Shown here: positions 63,808 to 64,000 of the stretch, in pieces
How positions within the stretch are numbered: the first letter of the stretch is position 1
How the letters are laid out: each line of letters starts with the position of its first letter
From: Paenibacillus kribbensis
GTDB taxonomy: Bacteria > Bacillota > Bacilli > Paenibacillales > Paenibacillaceae
Assembly (NCBI RefSeq): GCF_002240415.1
Contig: NZ_CP020028.1
Span: 3,683,501-3,747,500, forward strand
Direction: 5' to 3'
Length of the DNA stretch: 64,000 bases
Made by a program: the position numbers and the translations under genes
Notes under the pieces: generated by a model
What the model was told of the DNA's origin: nothing
Database searches by the model: none
The model's input: the letters and a program-made list of their open reading frames with translations, nothing else

Positions 63808-64000
63808 CTACGACAAACGCGAGCTAAAGTCCTCGTAGGAGAACTGTCGAATCACCTTAATGCCTTCTTCGTCGTTATAACTGGCGATGGCTGGCAGGTT
63901 GACACCGTTAAACATGTGGTTTTTGACCATCGTGTAATGGGCCATATCGCAGAATACAAGCTTGTCTCCAGGCTTCAATGGCTCTTTAAAGGAGTAGTCT
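63808..64000 (-). CDS. nspC: Carboxynorspermidine decarboxylase, 3' end (cut by window edge)
   Basis: The last 63 codons are present: DYSFKEPLKPGDKLVFCDMA, HYTMVKNHMFNGVNLPAIAS, then RQFSYEDFSSRLS and stop. The MAHYTMVKN-MFNGVNLP phrase is characteristic of NspC, a PLP decarboxylase that makes norspermidine or spermidine from the carboxy form. The gene continues beyond base 64000; the upstream carboxynorspermidine synthase would be expected there. Confidence 0.85.
   Translation of the reverse strand, partial: DYSFKEPLKPGDKLVFCDMAHYTMVKNHMFNGVNLPAIASYNDEEGIKVIRQFSYEDFSSRLS

Overview
The window looks like a chromosome segment of a Paenibacillus-type Firmicute. Evidence: Shine-Dalgarno sites close to AAGGAGG, frequent TTG and GTG starts, intrinsic terminators after most units, a hemE-hemH-hemY operon, LTA synthase, AraR-type operators, CcpA cre-like sites, and a LplABC-type sugar ABC transporter controlled by YesM/YesN-type regulators. 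This assignment rests on protein recognition and gene order, not on a database search.

Layout. 0-29 kb is mostly core housekeeping: a MATE exporter, a cold shock protein, oligoendopeptidase F, LapA plus an M42 peptidase, an ABC-F protein, DUF92, FAHD, GDPD and CapA proteins, the heme operon, an MdtG-like MFS exporter, two methyltransferases, LtaS, a DUF1450 and a HesB-like protein, an M14 LysM endopeptidase, glutamate racemase, YtxH, a Cys-rich HTH regulator with a HepT-like protein, a holin and a polysaccharide deacetylase. 29-33 kb is a decayed accessory patch. It holds a dead barstar-family gene, a remnant of phage tail-fibre genes, a second frameshifted small gene, and two copies of a twin-hairpin element on either side of the tail remnant. 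33-40 kb has a regulator built from two tandem HTH units, the arabinose genes araM-araR-araD-araB (all minus strand) with three AraR boxes, a small membrane protein and FabV.

41-62 kb is a glucuronoxylan-use region. A secreted GH30 xylanase with an extra C-terminal domain sits behind a cre-like site and a long leader. It is followed on the minus strand by a regulator-transporter-hydrolase cluster: response regulator, histidine kinase, second response regulator, solute-binding lipoprotein, two permeases, GH43 and intracellular GH10. Upstream lie an AraC regulator, an SGNH esterase-like protein and two broken hydrolase genes: a GH115 alpha-glucuronidase with an internal deletion, and a GH2 beta-galactosidase with two nonsense codons and a frameshift. 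The 43.5-62.2 kb part is richer in G+C than the GH30 gene. It is bounded by a 67-bp imperfect direct repeat whose right copy lies just downstream of a tRNA-Leu(CAG) gene, which suggests an acquired island. The last 2 kb has a GNAT acetyltransferase, an unknown protein and the 3' end of nspC.

How the parts work together. GH30 would cut glucuronoxylan outside the cell. The ABC system would import the acidic oligosaccharides, and GH10 and GH43 would finish them inside. Arabinose side chains would feed araB/araD. No intact alpha-glucuronidase and no araA is in the window, so these steps must be encoded elsewhere or be missing. All assignments come from reading the sequence and translations by eye; family names are firm where motifs are quoted and tentative where stated.
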